Shown here: positions 12,509-23,148 of the stretch, one piece after another | Position numbering within the stretch: the stretch's first letter is position 1 | Layout of the letters: every line of letters begins with the position of its first letter | Source: Prochlorococcus sp. AG-355-P16 | Lineage (GTDB): Bacteria > Cyanobacteriota > Cyanobacteriia > PCC-6307 > Cyanobiaceae | DNA length: 64,000 nt | Assembly (NCBI GenBank): GCA_003278525.1 | Contig: QCEQ01000002.1 | Coordinates: 62,001 to 126,000, forward strand | Direction of reading: 5' to 3' | Notes under the pieces: model-generated | Told to the model about the DNA's origin: nothing | The model's database searches: none | Seen by the model: the letters and a program-made list of their open reading frames with translations, nothing else | Program-made: the position numbers and the translations under genes

Positions 12509-12931
12509 TTAGTGCATCTTACAAGGCATCCATTTATTACCCATTTTATGTGCTCCAATACTTCCGTATTTTGAGGCAGCTTCTTCAGCCTCTTGTTTAG
12601 TGTTAAATAAATCTGAAATCATATTTTTCTTATTTGAATTTGAAATTTGTTTGGAATGATTATGATGGTTGTTTTGAGAATTAGGCGAATACTCCCATAT
12701 TCCCATAGTAGTAACACCGGCAGAGATAATTCCCATCCCAACTACTGATAAATTGACTATTCCCATTGCTACTGCACCAAAAGAAAATACACCCATTGGT
12801 ACTACCCCAATACTTATTACTCCCATTGGCACTATTCCTATTGAAACTATACCAAGAGGTGCTATTCCAAAAGCAATTTTTTTTGGTTTTGTACCACAAT
12901 GCTGATTCTCTTTACTTTTATTAATTCCCAA
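12509..12931 (-). CDS. Hypothetical protein: hydrophobic glycine pentad repeats plus C-terminal DUF3721-like domain
   Basis: Period-5 repeats [30 protein letters not shown]...; C-term '[29 protein letters not shown]' resembles DUF3721. Confidence 0.7.
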   Translation of the reverse strand: MGINKSKENQHCGTKPKKIAFGIAPLGIVSIGIVPMGVISIGVVPMGVFSFGAVAMGIVNLSVVGMGIISAGVTTMGIWEYSPNSQNNHHNHSKQISNSNKKNMISDLFNTKQEAEEAASKYGSIGAHKMGNKWMPCKMH

Positions 12932-12957
12932 TAGTTTTTCAAAATGTTAAATTAAAA

Positions 12958-14310
12958 TTGTCTCACAAAATAACCAATCAAAGATTAATTTCTAGAGGAA
13001 TTAAAAATTTTGAATTATTTTTTAGAACTTTGAATAACTTAAAAAATCTAAGAGGAACAGTAGACTTGTTGCCTGATCAATTAATAAAGTGGCAAAACGT
13101 TGAGAAAATTGTATTGCAACAGCTTTCAAGAGCATCCATCAAAGAAATAAGAACACCAATATTGGAAATGACCGAATTATTTATAAGAGGAATTGGTGAA
13201 GGAACAGATGTTGTCAGTAAGGAAATGTATACATTTCTTGATAGGGGGGAGAGATCCTGTACTCTCAGACCCGAAGGAACAGCCTCAGTTGCACGAGCGT
13301 TAATACAAAATGGAATATCGTCTAATCCTCTTCAAAAACTTTGGTACATGGGTCCTATGTTTCGATATGAAAGACCTCAAGCAGGCAGACAAAGACAGTT
13401 TCATCAGTTAGGCGTTGAGTTTATAGGGCATGATTCAGTTAGAAGTGATGTTGAAATTATTGCTTTAGCCTGGGATATCTTAGGAAAATTAGGAATAAAA
13501 GAACTCAATCTTGAAATAAATACTTTAGGTGATACAAATGACAGATCAAATTTTCAAAAATCCTTTTTAAAATGGCTAGAAATAAATAAAGATTTTCTAG
13601 ATTTAGATTCTCAGAATAGGATTACTAAAAACCCTTTAAGGATTTTGGACTCAAAGAATATTCAAACAAAAAAAGTGCTTGAAAATGCACCAAGATTATT
13701 TGATTTTTTGTCTGAAAAAAGTCATAACAGATATTCAGACTTAAAAAAACAATTGGAAGTTTTAAAAATACCTTACGTGGAAAATTTTAATTTAGTAAGA
13801 GGTTTAGATTATTACACCCATACAGCTTTTGAAATCACTAGTGGTGCTTTAGGTTCTCAAGCTACAGTTTGCGGAGGAGGAAGATACGACAATTTAATAA
13901 AACAAATGGGAGGGCCAAATACCCCGGCAATTGGATTTGCAATTGGTCTAGAAAGATTAATTCTACTAGCAGGAAAGGAGCTTGAAGTTCCAAGAAATAC
14001 TGATATTTATATTATTAATCAAGGCTTAATTGCTGAATCATTAGCTTTGGATTTATCTAGAAAATTAAGAAATTATGATTTGATAGTTGAGTTGGATTTA
14101 AGTGGAGCCTCATTTTCTAAACAATTTAAAAAGGCAAATAAACTAAAATCTAAAAGTATTATCGTAATTGGTGATGATGAGGCAGTTAAAGGTGAATTTA
14201 ATATAAGGCTCTTTGATCAATCAGGTAATGGGAACGAAGGAGAGGTTATATCTTTTGAGAATGATATTAAATTAGAAAATTGGATAAACAATAACTTACT
14301 TGTAAAGTGA
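12958..14310 (+). CDS. hisS: Histidyl-tRNA synthetase (start codon may be internal, near 13031)
   Basis: '[10 protein letters not shown]', '[13 protein letters not shown]', '[13 protein letters not shown]', 'GGGRYDNL'. Confidence 0.97.
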   Translation: MSHKITNQRLISRGIKNFELFFRTLNNLKNLRGTVDLLPDQLIKWQNVEKIVLQQLSRASIKEIRTPILEMTELFIRGIGEGTDVVSKEMYTFLDRGERSCTLRPEGTASVARALIQNGISSNPLQKLWYMGPMFRYERPQAGRQRQFHQLGVEFIGHDSVRSDVEIIALAWDILGKLGIKELNLEINTLGDTNDRSNFQKSFLKWLEINKDFLDLDSQNRITKNPLRILDSKNIQTKKVLENAPRLFDFLSEKSHNRYSDLKKQLEVLKIPYVENFNLVRGLDYYTHTAFEITSGALGSQATVCGGGRYDNLIKQMGGPNTPAIGFAIGLERLILLAGKELEVPRNTDIYIINQGLIAESLALDLSRKLRNYDLIVELDLSGASFSKQFKKANKLKSKSIIVIGDDEAVKGEFNIRLFDQSGNGNEGEVISFENDIKLENWINNNLLVK

Positions 14311-14600
14311 TGTTCTTGAAGATAGTGATAATTTTTCTTTTTATAATTATTTTTTTTAATTTAAGGAATTTTCTTAAATTAAATAGAAAACAAAAAGTTT
14401 TTAATTCTAAAAAAGTAACAACTTTCAATAAAAAGAATCTTAATAAGTGGATGAATTTAACTAAAAAAGAAAGATATAACTTAACAAAACAAGATTCTCT
14501 TAATTACATGGATAAAAGAAAAATTTTATTAGACGAAATTAGAAATGAATATAAGAAAATATCTAGAAAAAATTCTGAGGGGAACATTAAGAAAAAATAA
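14307..14600 (+). CDS. Hypothetical protein with N-terminal membrane anchor
   Basis: ORF overlapping hisS stop by 4 nt; hydrophobic N-term then Lys-rich. Confidence 0.5.
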   Translation: MMFLKIVIIFLFIIIFFNLRNFLKLNRKQKVFNSKKVTTFNKKNLNKWMNLTKKERYNLTKQDSLNYMDKRKILLDEIRNEYKKISRKNSEGNIKKK

Positions 14601-14602
14601 TT

Positions 14603-14902
14603 ATGGAAAATTACTGGACTTCTAATAAACCTATAAATGGATTAAGACATTTTGTTTTAGTAAATGAGACTAAGGAAAAAGGAAATATTATTTTTTTAAT
14701 GGTTTCAGTCCTTGATTCTGAAATTAACTTAAAAACTACTTATGAAGAATTAATAAATACTGGAAATTGGCAGAAGGGTTGGATCAATCTTTCAAAGCAT
14801 CAATCGATTACAGAAGAATACGATAACTATAAATCCATCAATCGAGGAAAGGGTATCGATGAGATATTCATTAATGAAGATTCTTTATTTAATATTTCTT
14901 AA
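14603..14902 (+). CDS. TIGR02450-like tryptophan-rich conserved hypothetical protein
   Basis: 'YWTSNKPINGLRHFVLVNE' N-terminal signature. Confidence 0.6.
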   Translation: MENYWTSNKPINGLRHFVLVNETKEKGNIIFLMVSVLDSEINLKTTYEELINTGNWQKGWINLSKHQSITEEYDNYKSINRGKGIDEIFINEDSLFNIS

Positions 14903-15037
14903 TTTGATAAAATCTTTCAAATCTCGTTTCTTTGTAAATACTAGGTTTTTTGTGACTTAATAATTATTTAAAAGTTTTACCCCTTTCAAAAAAATAAAAT
15001 TAACGTTATCAAGGATTAATTATATTTACTTAATTCA

Positions 15038-15271
15038 ATGTTAGGGGATATGTGGAGCTCATCTGAGTTGACCTCTGAAAAACTGGGAATAACTGAAATT
15101 AAACTTTCTTTTTTACGTGAAAATGGAATACTCAAGCCTGGGATTCATTGGAAAAGCTCTCCACTCGGTCAGAAAAAACCTTGGAAACCCAAAGCCCTTT
15201 ACAATGTAAAAATGTGCAGAGAAATAATTAATAAATTTTATTCTGAGGAAAACTATAATATCGCAGCCTAA
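15038..15271 (+). CDS. Small conserved hypothetical, possibly HTH/excisionase-like
   Basis: 'LTSEKLGITEIKLSFLRENGILKPGIHWKSSPLGQKKPW'. Confidence 0.5.
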   Translation: MLGDMWSSSELTSEKLGITEIKLSFLRENGILKPGIHWKSSPLGQKKPWKPKALYNVKMCREIINKFYSEENYNIAA

Positions 15272-15315
15272 AAAATGATATTATCCTGATTAATTTGGGA
15301 AAACATTTAAAATAT

Positions 15316-15492
15316 TTATTCGATTAGATTCTCATCTTTACACTCAATAAGAGTGTTTTGCAAAGTTGGATATAAGTTAACCATATTTATATATTGTTTC
15401 GATTTTCTGTAAGATTTTGCAGCCTTTTTGTAATGAACTTCAGATTTCATTTCTAGTGAAAATTTTCTAGAAGACTCTTGAGAAGTAGTCAT
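15316..15492 (-). CDS. 58-aa hypothetical small protein (below the ORF-track cutoff)
   Basis: Own translation: MTTSQESSRKFSLEMKSEVHYKKAAKSYRKSKQYINMVNLYPTLQNTLIECKDENLIE*; 177 nt, in frame, in the gap upstream of pcb. Confidence 0.5.
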   Translation of the reverse strand: MTTSQESSRKFSLEMKSEVHYKKAAKSYRKSKQYINMVNLYPTLQNTLIECKDENLIE

Positions 15493-15820
15493 AATATTAG
15501 ATGTCTTATCTCATATTTAATAATTGTTTGAGTATGAGGCAATAAAAAGGATGTTTTAATGAAACAAAACATCGTTTAATGTCAGCAAAAAGAAATTTAA
15601 TAAAAAAAAATTAAAATTAAAACTCTTTTAAATTGATATGTAATCTATTCTCTAGCAATAACTTTGCTGTTGAAATCTAACTTATTCTAAATTTAATATT
15701 TTTGGGAAATTAATTAATTTTTTTTTCTTAGGATTACTAATTTTTACAATTTTGTTGTGAATTCAACCGTTTGATGAAAATTAAAGTATTCTCAAAACGT
15801 TTAAGCTAATCATTTCCTAA

Positions 15821-16879
15821 ATGCAAACCTACGGTAATCCAGATACCACTTACGGGTGGTGGGCTGGAAATTCAGGTGTAGCTAATCGCTCAGGAAAATT
15901 TATCGCTGCTCATGTAGCTCATGCAGGATTAATTGTTTTCTGGGCTGGTGCTTTCACCCTTTTTGAACTTTCACGATTCGATCCTAGTGTTCCTATGGGT
16001 CATCAACCTTTAATTGTTCTTCCACACTTAGCCACTCTAGGAATAGGGTTTGACGCTAATGGCGTTGCTATGGGAGATACTAAACCTGTACTTGCGATAG
16101 CAATCGTTCACTTAGTTTCTTCTATGGTTTTAGCTGCTGGTGGACTTTTACACTCTCTACTTCTTCCAGGAAATTTAGAAGATTCAGATATTGCTAGAGC
16201 AAGAAAATTCAATATTGAATGGGATAATCCTGACAAATTGACATTTATTCTTGGACATCATCTCCTCTTCTTAGGATTTGCAGTTATTGCTTTCGTTGAA
16301 TGGGCCAGAGTCCATGGAATTTATGATCCAGCTATTGGCGCTGTAAGACAAGTTGAATACGAATTAAACTTAGCAAAAATTTGGAATCATCAAACAGACT
16401 TTTTGACTATCGATAGTCTGGAAGAGGTTATGGGCGGTCATGCATTCTTAGCTTTTGTAGAGATTACAGGTGGTGCATGGCATATCGCTACTAAGCAGGT
16501 GGGAGAATTTACTAAGTTCAAAGGTAAAGGTCTCCTATCAGCAGAAGCTGTTCTATCTTGGTCATTAGCAGGTATAGGCTGGATGGCTATTATTGCAGCT
16601 TTCTGGAGTGCAGCAAATACAACTGTTTATCCTGTTGAATATTTTGGTGAACCACTTGAATTGAAGTTTAGTATTTCTCCATATTGGATTGATACTGTTG
16701 ATCTTCCTGATGGTGAGTTTACATCAAGGGCATGGTTAGCAAATGTTCACTACTACTTTGGTTTCTTCTTTATTCAAGGCCACCTTTGGCATGCTCTAAG
16801 AGCATTAGGCTTTGATTTCAAGAGAGTTACAAATGCTATTAGTAATATTGATAGTGCCACAATTACTCTTAAGGATTAA
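15821..16879 (+). CDS. pcbA: Divinyl chlorophyll a/b light-harvesting antenna protein Pcb
   Basis: '[56 protein letters not shown]' characteristic of Pcb/IsiA/CP43 family. Confidence 0.97.
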   Translation: MQTYGNPDTTYGWWAGNSGVANRSGKFIAAHVAHAGLIVFWAGAFTLFELSRFDPSVPMGHQPLIVLPHLATLGIGFDANGVAMGDTKPVLAIAIVHLVSSMVLAAGGLLHSLLLPGNLEDSDIARARKFNIEWDNPDKLTFILGHHLLFLGFAVIAFVEWARVHGIYDPAIGAVRQVEYELNLAKIWNHQTDFLTIDSLEEVMGGHAFLAFVEITGGAWHIATKQVGEFTKFKGKGLLSAEAVLSWSLAGIGWMAIIAAFWSAANTTVYPVEYFGEPLELKFSISPYWIDTVDLPDGEFTSRAWLANVHYYFGFFFIQGHLWHALRALGFDFKRVTNAISNIDSATITLKD

Positions 16880-16903
16880 ATTCTCAAGTTAATCATTTAT
16901 ATC

Positions 16904-16930
16904 AAGGGCCCTTTTAAAGGGCCTTTTTTA
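16904..16930 (+). terminator. Rho-independent terminator after pcb
   Basis: aaGGGCCCTTTTAAAGGGCCTTTTTT: near-perfect GC stem followed by T-run. Confidence 0.85.
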
Positions 16931-16969
16931 TTTGAAAAATTTTGTTTGCTAATTTAGATTTAGAATTAT

Positions 16970-18358
16970 ATGTTTCTGAAATCATTGAATATTTTTTCTC
17001 TGCAGAATAAAGATATTTTTTCAAATTCTCTATTGATAAGTTTTTTGGGATTATTAATTATATTTTTTTTGTTGATTTTTGGGAGGAAATTAAAACTAGC
17101 TGTTCAACTTGAGAGATTTGGATTGCCAATAGCAGTCATATCAGGGATTTTAGGTATATCTATAGGTCCATTTGGAGCAATACATTTTTTGCCAAAAGAA
17201 ACAATCAATGTTTGGAGTAATTTTCCTACACCTCTTTTATCTTTAGTTTTCGCAACTTTAATGATGGGAAGACCTATTCCAAATATAAATGGTTTAGTTA
17301 AACCAATTTTTAATCAATTTCTATTAGCTCTTTCTCTAGGTTTCGGACAATTTTTTGTTGGCGGTCTAGTTGTTAAATATTTTCTACCTCCATCTATGGA
17401 AGCAAACCCTCTCATGGGATGTCTAATAGAGGTTGGTTTTGAGGGTGGTCATGGAGCTGCATCAATAATCGGTGAAAGTTTTAATAAACTCGGTTTCCCA
17501 AATGGTTTAGATCTTGGTTTGGCTATGGCAACAATGGGTTTATTATCCTCTTCAATATTGGGGAGCATATTTATCTTTATTGGTAGAACTTTAGGCCTTT
17601 CAGATACTGAAGAAATTCTTGAACGAGAAGATACTCTAAATGGAAAAAATAAGATTAAAATTTTTGCAGATTTAAGAATTTTTATAATAAATCTTGGATT
17701 CTCTGGTTTGGCAATTTCTTTTGGTGTTTTGCTTCTTAAATTTTTAAGGTATATTTCAATTTCTTTTGGTGATTTTTCGAGGGAAATTATTTTTTCACTA
17801 CCAGTATTTCCTTTTATCCTTATAGGTTCGCTCCTTATTAGATATATTTTAGAAAAAACCAAAAATACAGAATTTATTTCAAATATTCTGCAAAGGGAGA
17901 TTGGTATTTTATCAACAGACTTATTGATTTTTACAGCTATGGCCAGTTTAGATATTGCAGTTGTTTTTGATAATTGGATACTTATTTTAGTGTTTACTAT
18001 TTTCGGTTTATTTTGGAATTTAATCTGCATTGCTTATTTCGCATACTTTATTTTTGATGATTATTGGTTTGAAAAAAGTTTGATAGAGTTTGGTAATTCC
18101 ACTGGTGTAGTAGCTTCTGGGTTACTTCTTTTAAGGCTTGCAGATCCTAAAAATATTTCTAAGACTTTACCAATTTTTACATCAAAACAGCTATTTGCTC
18201 AATTAATTCTTTCTGGGGGACTGTTCACAGTTCTTGCACCATTAATGATTTCTAAAATTGGGTTAGATTATTGGACAGAAATTTGTGCCTTAATTACATT
18301 CGCAATTCTCTCTATCGCATTGATTTTTAACAAAGTAGAGATGAAAAAGTTTCAATAA
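16970..18358 (+). CDS. gltS: GltS-like sodium/glutamate symporter
   Basis: Multi-TM protein with 'IEVGFEGGHGAASIIGESF' GltS-type motif. Confidence 0.85.
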   Translation: MFLKSLNIFSLQNKDIFSNSLLISFLGLLIIFFLLIFGRKLKLAVQLERFGLPIAVISGILGISIGPFGAIHFLPKETINVWSNFPTPLLSLVFATLMMGRPIPNINGLVKPIFNQFLLALSLGFGQFFVGGLVVKYFLPPSMEANPLMGCLIEVGFEGGHGAASIIGESFNKLGFPNGLDLGLAMATMGLLSSSILGSIFIFIGRTLGLSDTEEILEREDTLNGKNKIKIFADLRIFIINLGFSGLAISFGVLLLKFLRYISISFGDFSREIIFSLPVFPFILIGSLLIRYILEKTKNTEFISNILQREIGILSTDLLIFTAMASLDIAVVFDNWILILVFTIFGLFWNLICIAYFAYFIFDDYWFEKSLIEFGNSTGVVASGLLLLRLADPKNISKTLPIFTSKQLFAQLILSGGLFTVLAPLMISKIGLDYWTEICALITFAILSIALIFNKVEMKKFQ

Positions 18359-18396
18359 AAACCCTAGAATAGTAAAAAGCCTAAATTTTTATTTTA

Positions 18397-18654
18397 ATGT
18401 CATATACACCCTACGATATTCCACCTCAAGAAAATAAAGGTAAGTGGTTTAGGAGTCATTTACTTGGAAGGGAAATCGAACTTGGTGAATTGTATAGTCT
18501 TGGATCAAATGATTTAGATTTGCTTATGGCGGAGACTGCAGAAATCAGAAGCGATCTTGATTTTAAGGAAAAAAATATAGGCAAATTTAGGACCGCAGGA
18601 TATTTTTTGGAGTTAGCAAGAATAATTGAGAAAAGGAAGTTGTTAGAAAGTTAA
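18397..18654 (+). CDS. Conserved hypothetical protein
   Basis: 85-aa ORF, good coding character. Confidence 0.55.
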   Translation: MSYTPYDIPPQENKGKWFRSHLLGREIELGELYSLGSNDLDLLMAETAEIRSDLDFKEKNIGKFRTAGYFLELARIIEKRKLLES

Positions 18655-19310
18655 TTTGATGGGAAATAATTCTTCCTAGAATTTTGTTCCCATAATTCGT
18701 ATTTATACATTAACGACTTAAATTCTCTATTTTTTTCAAACGAATCTAACCAGTTTTTTATTGAGGATTCAAAATAATTTGTTCTTTTTTGACTTTCACA
18801 AGCGATTCTAAATTGTCTTACAAAAGGCCAAATAGACCAATCGGCGATTGTTGGGCTATCTCCAAAAAAGTATTTTTTTTCGGCAAGAAGTTCGTTCCAT
18901 CTCTTTATAAATTTAATCGCATTTGTGAAATGAAATTCTTCATCACTATCTTTATATCTTGTGGCATATTTAAATCGATCTAAATGATATTTGAATTCGT
19001 TATCGTTTTCATTAATTATTTCTAAAATATCTTCCTTTTTGTTCTTAGGAAAATAAAGTAATTTGATGTTTTCCTTTTTTGATTCTGAAAGAGCCCACAG
19101 GATGATTTCAAGACTTTCTTCAATAACTTCACTATTTTTTTTTATAAGAATTGGAACCGTTTTCGTCTTTGAATTATTTAAAAAATCTAGAGGTTTATTT
19201 TTTAAATCAATTTCTCTTATCTCTACTTTTATTTCGCAAATTAACAGGGCCCATCTTGCACGAATTGCATATGGACATCTTCGAAATGAATATAAAATAT
19301 CGTTTTTCAT
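18651..19310 (-). CDS. Glutathione S-transferase-like protein
   Basis: 'LYSFRRCPYAIRARWALL' thioredoxin-fold N-term, 'FGDSPTIADWSIWPFVRQF' C-term. Confidence 0.85.
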   Translation of the reverse strand: MKNDILYSFRRCPYAIRARWALLICEIKVEIREIDLKNKPLDFLNNSKTKTVPILIKKNSEVIEESLEIILWALSESKKENIKLLYFPKNKKEDILEIINENDNEFKYHLDRFKYATRYKDSDEEFHFTNAIKFIKRWNELLAEKKYFFGDSPTIADWSIWPFVRQFRIACESQKRTNYFESSIKNWLDSFEKNREFKSLMYKYELWEQNSRKNYFPSN

Positions 19311-19384
19311 ATTGTAAAAACTTTTAATTTCCTTAATTCTTTTAGTATTATCTAAGTAGGATTGATATTAATTTTACAACGCAA

Positions 19385-19927
19385 ATGTCGGGATATGTTT
19401 ACCTTATTAGAGTAGGAGACCTTTATAGGATTGGGAAAACGGATAATCTAGAAAAGAAAATTAAAAAATTAAAGCCAGATGAATTATTAACATCAATTAT
19501 GACTAAGGAGCCAGAAACTCTTGAAGCAAGATTACTAAGAAAATATAAGTCGCAAAGAATTCCTGAAACTGGCTATTTAAAGCTTTCTAAAAGACAAATT
19601 AGAGAATGTAAAAAGCAATTTGAATTAAAGGGTGCCTTACCTCACACTTTAGATGCTGAAGTTTCCATAACTCTATTTGCATCTTTTTTATTGTTTTCAT
19701 TAAGTTCTTTTATTTTTAATTATTTAAATTTTGGGTTTGTAAAATCTATATCTTATTCTTTCGGAATGGCATCTCTACCAATGCTTATATTATTTATTAC
19801 AGGTAGTTTTGGAGGATACTTTTCTGAAGATTTATCTCTTTTTTCATTATTAACTAATCGAATAAAAGGTTTATTTATTGCAATTGCAATGCTTTCCATG
19901 GCTTACTTAATTTTCAATTTAGGTTAA
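19385..19927 (+). CDS. GIY-YIG/T5orf172-like domain fused to transmembrane helices
   Basis: 'YVYLIRVGDLYRIGKTDNLEKKIKKL...ETLEARLLRKYKSQRIPETGYLKLSKRQI', followed by about 3 hydrophobic segments. Confidence 0.65.
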   Translation: MSGYVYLIRVGDLYRIGKTDNLEKKIKKLKPDELLTSIMTKEPETLEARLLRKYKSQRIPETGYLKLSKRQIRECKKQFELKGALPHTLDAEVSITLFASFLLFSLSSFIFNYLNFGFVKSISYSFGMASLPMLILFITGSFGGYFSEDLSLFSLLTNRIKGLFIAIAMLSMAYLIFNLG

Positions 19928-20631
19928 ATTTCATAATTACAATTTAAGGCAATTTCAAATGGAACTGATTGGGTAGGTAACTTCAGAATAGTTGAGCATA
20001 TTTCTGCAATATCCTCAGGCTGTGTCATGCTTGATTTATCTAGAGAAGAGATATTTTGGGCCATTTCTGTATTAACCCAACTTGGGCAAATTGCAGAAAT
20101 CCTTATATTTTTGTCCCAACCTTTATTTTTCATTGTTTGGCATAATCCCATCAAAGCAAATTTTGAAGAAGAATAAGCGGCTAAATCACCTTTGGATCTT
20201 TTCCCACTCATTGAAACTAAAACAATAATTCTTCCTCTCCCAGAGGTACATAAATGATCCCAAGAAAGCCTACATAAATGCCAAATTGCCAAAAAATTGA
20301 TATTTAATGTATTTAAAATATCTTCTTCATCACTATCTTTGTATAAGAAAGGAACTTTAGATAATACTCCAGAACAATTTATTACTGAATCAAATCCTCC
20401 AAATTCATCTACGGTATTCTTTATCCAATTTTCGGCTGTAATTTTTTTTAAAGCATCATAGTAGTTGATTATAATTTTACCTTCTGGCCATTTTTTTGGA
20501 TCAATAGCACTTCCTTTTAATGATTCTAAATCTCTTATTCCAACACTAATTCTATTGCCTTCTTTTAATTCTTTATGTGCAATATTTAGTCCAATACCTC
20601 TACTGGCTCCACTTATTAATATGGTTCTCAT
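19924..20631 (-). CDS. Short-chain dehydrogenase/reductase
   Basis: 'ILISGASRGIGLNIA', 'YSSSKFALMGLCQ'. Confidence 0.92.
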   Translation of the reverse strand: MRTILISGASRGIGLNIAHKELKEGNRISVGIRDLESLKGSAIDPKKWPEGKIIINYYDALKKITAENWIKNTVDEFGGFDSVINCSGVLSKVPFLYKDSDEEDILNTLNINFLAIWHLCRLSWDHLCTSGRGRIIVLVSMSGKRSKGDLAAYSSSKFALMGLCQTMKNKGWDKNIRISAICPSWVNTEMAQNISSLDKSSMTQPEDIAEICSTILKLPTQSVPFEIALNCNYEI

Positions 20632-20638
20632 TTTTTAA

Positions 20639-21922
20639 CTATATGTTTGGAAATATTATCCTAATTAACATTTTAAATTCTCTTCCATGCATAATCATAA
20701 GACCTTTCTTTACACTCCATGGAGCCTTCATAAACATTACGCACATTGCATATACAATCTCTTTTAAAGAAAGAGTATCAGTTAGAAACCCATACCATTG
20801 ATTTTTAGGTAGTTGGAAAAAACTGCCAAAAAATTCTCTCAATAGTTTCTCATCAAACCTCATGAGTTTTTCTAATCCAAATTGGTAAAGTGATTTCTTC
20901 CTAATTAATTCTTTTGACCATAAAGTTTCCCAACCTTTTCTAGCAATATGATAGGTACTTAGATTTTTGTTTTTAATTGCTTCTGAGACTGCCTTTGCGA
21001 CAAGTGGAGCTCTTCTTAAAACATTACCAATTAAATATCCAGATGCAGGATGTACCATTGAAGCAGCACCACCATATCCAAGTATTTGTTGTTTGAAATC
21101 TGGGATTGGCATATTCATAGGAAGAAATAAGCCAAGCTCTTCGTGCTGCATGCTTGTGATTGATATATTTCGATAAGAAAGCCTCTTCTCTAGTCTCTCT
21201 TTTAAATTTTCCATTGTTAGAGGATTTACCAAACCAAGAGATGTCTCTTCAAGAAAATATTTCCCATCACCCATATCCATGGCATAAAGAAAAGTGGGAG
21301 GTTCTTTTTTTTGCTCATCGTTAAGATGGTCATTTCTATAGTCCATTAATACAAACTGCCCTTTCTTAAGTGGAGGTTTACTAAAATTACCTACTATTCC
21401 ATAACAAGTTTGGACTGCTAAGGGACCACACGATTTTAATTTAAGAAAAACAGGATCATATCCTGTTGCATCTACTACTAATCTTGCAGAGTAAGTCTTG
21501 CCATCTTTTGTAGTTACTATACTTTTGTATTTTTCAAAATGTATTTTGTTTGCAAAGCCTTGATGCCATTTAATAAAAGACTTATTGCATTCATTAAACC
21601 AATAATTGTGGAGTTTCTTCTTATCAAATAGTCCATAATCTAGTGAATGTTCCGTGGCTTTATTCTCGTCATCCTGTTCTTCTAAAGCGCCATGCCCAAA
21701 AAAACTTACGGTATTCTTCCATCTATATTCAAGTAAATCCTGAAGCCCGAGTTGATCAACTTCTTCCCCCCAAATGCCATATGTGTTTGGCCAAGGTTCA
21801 TCAGGCCCATTTGGAGAGAGCACTTCAACATTTAATTTTTCCTTCCCTAAAGCTGAGGCAATTGCCATACCTGCAGGCCCTGCACCCAAAACAAGAATAT
21901 CTGGCATATTTTCTTTTGACAT
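20639..21922 (-). CDS. crtL: Lycopene cyclase, CrtL type (probably epsilon/CrtL-e-like)
   Basis: 'DILVLGAGPAGMAIASALGKEKLNVEVLSP', 'GIWGEEVDQLGL', 'GYGGAASMVHPASGY'; epsilon vs beta assignment based on remembered neighbourhood only. Confidence 0.88.
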   Translation of the reverse strand: MSKENMPDILVLGAGPAGMAIASALGKEKLNVEVLSPNGPDEPWPNTYGIWGEEVDQLGLQDLLEYRWKNTVSFFGHGALEEQDDENKATEHSLDYGLFDKKKLHNYWFNECNKSFIKWHQGFANKIHFEKYKSIVTTKDGKTYSARLVVDATGYDPVFLKLKSCGPLAVQTCYGIVGNFSKPPLKKGQFVLMDYRNDHLNDEQKKEPPTFLYAMDMGDGKYFLEETSLGLVNPLTMENLKERLEKRLSYRNISITSMQHEELGLFLPMNMPIPDFKQQILGYGGAASMVHPASGYLIGNVLRRAPLVAKAVSEAIKNKNLSTYHIARKGWETLWSKELIRKKSLYQFGLEKLMRFDEKLLREFFGSFFQLPKNQWYGFLTDTLSLKEIVYAMCVMFMKAPWSVKKGLMIMHGREFKMLIRIIFPNI

Positions 21923-22146
21923 TAAATATAAATCTTATAATTAAAGAAATTTTTGGAACAAATTATTACTTCTGCTTCAAGTGTTATATATTTCATCCAA
22001 TATTTGTAATGAGAGTAGATTAATAATAATCAAATTACTCAAATACTAGTGACTAAGTTTTCAGTGTTTTAACAATAATTTATAAGATTACAAAATAAAA
22101 AAAACATTATTTATTTTTTTATCATAAAAAAAATAAAGGAATTTTA

Positions 22147-23148
22147 ATGATTAAAAATAAACATATTTTAATTACTGGAGGTAATTCAGGAATAGGGTTT
22201 TTTGCCATTATTAATTTACTGAAGACGAAAAATATTTTATATGTTTTAATAAAAAACGAATTTAGAAAGAATGAATTTCTCAAAAAAATTGAGAAACATT
22301 TTGATAAAAATTACCTTAGTAAATTTTTAAATATTATTGAAAATTGTGATCTTTCAGATCTAGAGAATATTAAAAAAATAAAAGATTACTTTTTTAGTAA
22401 AAAGATTTTTTTAGATGTTCTTGTTTTAAATGCAGGATTACAATATACAGGCTCTTTTTACCCTAAAGTATCAAAACAAGGCATAGAACTAACTTTTGCT
22501 GTAAATCATCTTTCACATTTTTACTTGGTAAATGTACTGCAAGATTTTATTAGAGATAAAGAAGAATCTAGAATCATTATTACATCATCAGATGTTCACG
22601 ACCCCAAAAGTTCAGGTGGCAATATAGGAAAGAAAGCGGGACTTAATAACCTATTTGATTTTAGAAAAAAAGTAACTGGTCAATTTTTAAATTTTAATGC
22701 TGATGAAGCTTATAAAAATAGTAAGTTATGTAATATTTTGTTTGCTAAAGAACTTGAAAAAAAATTAAAAATATCCTCCAGTAAAATTTCTGTAATAACT
22801 TGGGCTCCTGGTCTCGTAATACCAAATGATGATTCGGGTTTTTTTAGATACAGTAAACGTTTTAATCTCTTTGGATATTTAATTTTTTCTAAAGCTGCAA
22901 AAAATATTTTGGGAATTTCTGAAAGTATAGAAAATGCTGGAAAGATTCTTTCTGAGATTGTCCTTGATGCAAATTTAAATAATGTTGGTTTCATATATTT
23001 AAGCAATAAACTTATAGCTAGAAAAAAACATAAATTAGTTGAAAGTAACGTTAGTGATGAAGCAAATAGTGATGAGTTGGCTTCAAAACTTTGGATTTTA
23101 AGTGAAGATATTTGCAGATCATTTGGATTTGTTACTTTCAATATTTAA
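22147..23148 (+). CDS. Short-chain dehydrogenase, POR/retinol-dehydrogenase-like
   Basis: 'ILITGGNSGIGFFAIINLL', 'VLNAGLQYTG', 'YKNSKLCNILFAKEL'. Confidence 0.85.
   Translation: MIKNKHILITGGNSGIGFFAIINLLKTKNILYVLIKNEFRKNEFLKKIEKHFDKNYLSKFLNIIENCDLSDLENIKKIKDYFFSKKIFLDVLVLNAGLQYTGSFYPKVSKQGIELTFAVNHLSHFYLVNVLQDFIRDKEESRIIITSSDVHDPKSSGGNIGKKAGLNNLFDFRKKVTGQFLNFNADEAYKNSKLCNILFAKELEKKLKISSSKISVITWAPGLVIPNDDSGFFRYSKRFNLFGYLIFSKAAKNILGISESIENAGKILSEIVLDANLNNVGFIYLSNKLIARKKHKLVESNVSDEANSDELASKLWILSEDICRSFGFVTFNI

Noticed and set aside
12681-12899. 72-aa alternate-frame ORF inside the glycine-pentad repeat gene
   Set aside because: Trp/Ser/Asn-rich translation is a by-product of the period-15 nt repeat in another frame
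17449-18030. 193-aa antisense ORF over gltS
   Set aside because: Shadow ORF with low-complexity Lys/Ile/Ser composition; sense strand is clearly coding
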